Part shown: positions 5,360 through 7,497 of the stretch, piece after piece
Layout: each line of letters begins with the position of its first letter
How positions within the stretch are numbered: position 1 is the stretch's first letter
Source: Firmicutes bacterium UBA1535
Lineage (GTDB): Bacteria; Bacillota; Clostridia; Tissierellales; Sedimentibacteraceae
NCBI GenBank assembly: GCA_002323775.1
Contig: DCPV01000167.1
Location: 1 to 7,497 of the forward strand
DNA: 7,497 nt
Reading direction: 5' to 3'
Position numbers and translations under genes: made by a program
The notes under the pieces: generated by a model
Database searches by the model: none
The model's input: the letters and a program-made list of their open reading frames with translations, nothing else
Told to the model about the DNA's origin: nothing

Positions 5360-7303
5360 TTAATTTGAATTTTTTGCTTTAATTTCTTCATTTAACAAAT
5401 CAATAAACTTATCTATTGACATTTGACCGATATCTCCTTCTTTTCTTGAACGAATACCTACTGTATTTGTTTCAATTTCCTTATCACCTAATATTAGCAT
5501 ATAAGGAATTTTTTGAAGTTGTGCTTCTCGAATTTTATAGCCTATTTTTTCACTTCTGTCATCTAGCTCATAACGAATACCTGCATTTAATAAGATATTG
5601 GCAAGCTCTTTGGCATACTCGTTTTGTCGTTCGCCAATAGGCAGAATTTTCACCTGAACTGGTGCTAGCCATAACGGGAAAGCCCCTGCATATTTTTCTA
5701 TTATTAGGGCTAAAGTTCTCTCATAGCAACCAAGAGAAGTACGGTGAATAATATAAGGATTTTTCTTTTTGCCATCTGCATCCACGTATTCCATGCCGAA
5801 TTTCTCAGCAAGCATTAAATCTATTTGTATTGTAATTATAGTATCTTCCTTGCCATGAACATTTTTTATTTGAATATCTAGCTTTGGACCATAAAAGGCG
5901 GCTTCACCAATGCCTTCATTGTATGAAATATCAAGATGATTTAGAATTTTTCTCATAATATTTTGAGCTTCATCCCATTGCTCTTTTGTTCCAATGTATT
6001 TTTGCTTATCCTCAGGATTCCACATTGAAAAGCGGTAGCTTACATCTTCATATAAACCTAATGTTTTTAACATATATATTGCAAGTTCAACACAGCCCTT
6101 AAATTCACTTTCTAGCTGATAAGGAGTACATATTAGATGTCCTTCCGAAATTGTAAATTGTCTTACACGAATTAAACCGTGCATTTCGCCAGAGGACTCA
6201 TTTCTAAATAAAGTTGAAGTTTCATTATAACGCAAAGGTAAATCCTTATAAGAGCGAGGTCTATTTAGATAAGCTTGATATTGGAATGGACATGTCATCG
6301 GACGAAGTGCAAACACTTCATTATCCTTTTCTTCATCGCCTAACACAAACATTCCATCCTTATAATGCTCCCAGTGTCCTGAAAGTTTATACAAATCACT
6401 TTTTGCCATAATCGGTGTTTTAGTTAGCTGCCATCCACGTTTTTGTTCTTCATCTTCTACAAAACGCTGCAAAAGCTGTATTATTCTTGCCCCCTTAGGT
6501 AAGAGTATAGGTAAGCCTTGACCAATCAATTCGCTAGTAGTAAATAGTTCAAGCTCTCTCCCAAGTTTGTTGTGATCACGCTTTTTTGCTTCTTCAACTC
6601 TAACTAAATGCTCCTCAAGCAATGAAGCCTTAGGGAAGGCTGTTCCATATATTCGACATAATTGAGTTTTATTAGAATCTCCACGCCAATAAGCACCTGT
6701 ACATGCTGTTAATTTTATTGCTTTAACTAAAGATGTGCTAATTAAATGTGGACCGGCACATAAATCTATAAAATCACCTTGTTTATAAAAACTAATATTT
6801 TCACCTTTGTTTATAAGTTCATATGCTAATTCAAGCTTAAACGGCTCGTTAGCACTTTCTAACAATTTTGTAGCATCCTCAGAGGATAGTTCAAAACGGG
6901 TAATAGTCATATCCTCTTTTGCAATTTTTTTCATTTCTGCTTCAATTTTTAGTAAATCTTCATTTGTAAATGGTTTATCAACATCAAAATCATAATAAAA
7001 TCCATTATCGATTGAAGGTCCTATGCCTAATTTAGCATTAGGATAAATATTTTTTACTGCATTTGCTAAAATATGAGAAGCTGTGTGCCAAAAAACTTTT
7101 TTACCTTCATTATCGTCAAATGTTAGAATTGAAACACTAGAGTCTTTTGTCAACTCGGTTCTTAAATCAGCTACCTTTCCATCGATTATACAAGCACAGG
7201 CTGCTTTAAACAGTCCAGCACCTAAATCTTTTGCTATATTAGCAATGCTAGTGTTTTTAGGATACTCCTTTACAACACCATTTTTTAATGATACCTTAAT
7301 CAT
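5360..7303 (-). CDS. thrS: Threonyl-tRNA synthetase
   Basis: This cytoplasmic class II synthetase joins threonine to tRNA-Thr using ATP. The 647-residue product has the full domain set in order. A TGS domain (about 1-62) comes first. The editing domain that clears Ser-tRNA-Thr carries HTASH (73-77) and CAGPH (182-186). The catalytic core has zinc ligands Cys338, His389 and His520, motif 2 arginine Arg367 (FRNES) and motif 3 arginine Arg529 (GCYER). An anticodon-binding domain (about 545-640) begins at APVQVKILPI. Motif 2 continues as RQFTISEGH rather than the common RxFTQDDAH, keeping the zinc histidine, and the motif 3 region reads HRTSLGCYER. This marks a divergent ThrS subtype but not a damaged enzyme. 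The ATG start has AGGAGG (7312-7317) eight bases upstream. A T-box leader precedes it, so expression should rise when tRNA-Thr is uncharged. Confidence 0.97.
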   Translation of the reverse strand: MIKVSLKNGVVKEYPKNTSIANIAKDLGAGLFKAACACIIDGKVADLRTELTKDSSVSILTFDDNEGKKVFWHTASHILANAVKNIYPNAKLGIGPSIDNGFYYDFDVDKPFTNEDLLKIEAEMKKIAKEDMTITRFELSSEDATKLLESANEPFKLELAYELINKGENISFYKQGDFIDLCAGPHLISTSLVKAIKLTACTGAYWRGDSNKTQLCRIYGTAFPKASLLEEHLVRVEEAKKRDHNKLGRELELFTTSELIGQGLPILLPKGARIIQLLQRFVEDEEQKRGWQLTKTPIMAKSDLYKLSGHWEHYKDGMFVLGDEEKDNEVFALRPMTCPFQYQAYLNRPRSYKDLPLRYNETSTLFRNESSGEMHGLIRVRQFTISEGHLICTPYQLESEFKGCVELAIYMLKTLGLYEDVSYRFSMWNPEDKQKYIGTKEQWDEAQNIMRKILNHLDISYNEGIGEAAFYGPKLDIQIKNVHGKEDTIITIQIDLMLAEKFGMEYVDADGKKKNPYIIHRTSLGCYERTLALIIEKYAGAFPLWLAPVQVKILPIGERQNEYAKELANILLNAGIRYELDDRSEKIGYKIREAQLQKIPYMLILGDKEIETNTVGIRSRKEGDIGQMSIDKFIDLLNEEIKAKNSN

Positions 7304-7321
7304 TTTCTTTTCCTCCTTTTA

Positions 7322-7368
7322 ATAAAAATAAAAAACACTTCATTCCTATAAATATAGGGATGAAGTGT
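7322..7368 (-). terminator. Regulated terminator of the thrS T-box
   Basis: On the minus strand ACACTTCATCCCTAT (7354-7368) pairs with ATAGGAATGAAGTGT (7335-7349) across a four-base loop, with one C-A mismatch at 7359/7344, followed by TTTTTTATTTTTATT. The mismatched C belongs to the CCC (7357-7359) that could instead pair with the GGG in front of the T-box bulge, so the same bases serve both structures. It ends about 20 bases before the thrS start. Confidence 0.88.
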
Positions 7369-7497
7369 AAATCTCCACGGTTCCACCCAAATTACATACG
7401 ATTTTATATCGCATGTCAACTCAATTCAGCTATTATAACGGGTAGCACTTCCCGATATGGTTATTCCACATATATGGTTGCCATACACTCAAAGGGT
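7322..7497 (-). promoter_or_regulatory. T-box riboswitch leader of thrS (5' part outside window)
   Basis: The minus-strand leader has the diagnostic T-box core TGGGTGGAACCGTGG (7375-7389). The TGGA in it is the bulge that pairs with the uncharged NCCA end of tRNA, and its A predicts a discriminator U in tRNA-Thr. Just upstream is a 9-bp hairpin in the position of stem III, ACATGCGAT/ATCGTATGT (7408-7416/7394-7402). Further upstream is a helix CGGG/CCCG (7451-7454/7439-7442). Most or all of Stem I lies beyond 7497. Possible ACC threonine specifiers at 7476-7478 and 7459-7461 cannot be tested without its other strand. Uncharged tRNA would stabilise an antiterminator and allow thrS transcription. 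Confidence 0.92.

Noticed and set aside
1..7497. CRISPR array, mobile element, tRNA or rRNA, or defence system
   Set aside because: I saw no spaced direct repeats of the right size, no transposase or integrase motifs, no terminal inverted repeats and no cloverleaf. All substantial frames are accounted for by housekeeping or transport genes.

Overview
The window is A+T-rich throughout and looks like ordinary chromosome from a low-GC Gram-positive bacterium, most likely a member of the Clostridia. The support for this is strong AGGAGG-type ribosome binding sites, a T-box leader in front of threonyl-tRNA synthetase, a Firmicutes-type BioY, a lipoprotein with a Gram-positive-style signal peptide, and stem-loop plus U-tract terminators. 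The genus cannot be fixed from the sequence alone. There is no rRNA, tRNA, CRISPR array, transposase, integrase or phage gene.

Layout from left to right. Positions 2-166 (+) hold the last 54 codons of a gene that I do not recognise. A two-way terminator hairpin at 254-296 separates it from a minus-strand CPA2-type cation:proton antiporter (358-1641). The antiporter is preceded on the same strand by an unlisted 41-codon ORF (1666-1791) with a near-perfect ribosome binding site. Divergent to this pair is a LysR-family regulator (1904-2806, +). The intergenic region between them carries overlapping divergent promoters and a 13-bp T-N11-A palindrome at 1838-1850. This is the classic arrangement of a LysR regulator controlling itself and the divergent transport gene. 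After a short convergent gap comes bioY (2892-3428, -), a biotin-uptake S component. It has a near-consensus promoter whose -35 box sits in a long dyad resembling, imperfectly, a BirA operator. Then follow a probable lipoprotein with a DUF3221/YobA-like N-terminal region (3597-4337, -), uracil-DNA glycosylase ung (4532-5209, -) with its own promoter, and thrS (5360-7303, -). The thrS T-box leader runs off the right edge of the window.

The genes appear to be separate transcription units rather than one pathway. The antiporter, small ORF and LysR form one regulatory module for ion or pH homeostasis. The bioY, lipoprotein, ung and thrS genes each have their own upstream signals or preceding terminators. 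I corrected two starts: ung begins at the ATG at 5209 and the lipoprotein at the ATG at 4337, because upstream in-frame TTG codons lack or overlap the ribosome binding sites.

I did not find a novel defence, mobile or biosynthetic system. The most interesting leads are the small ORF in front of the antiporter, the operator architecture of the LysR/antiporter and bioY control regions, the undescribed C-terminal half of the lipoprotein, and a variant motif in ThrS.
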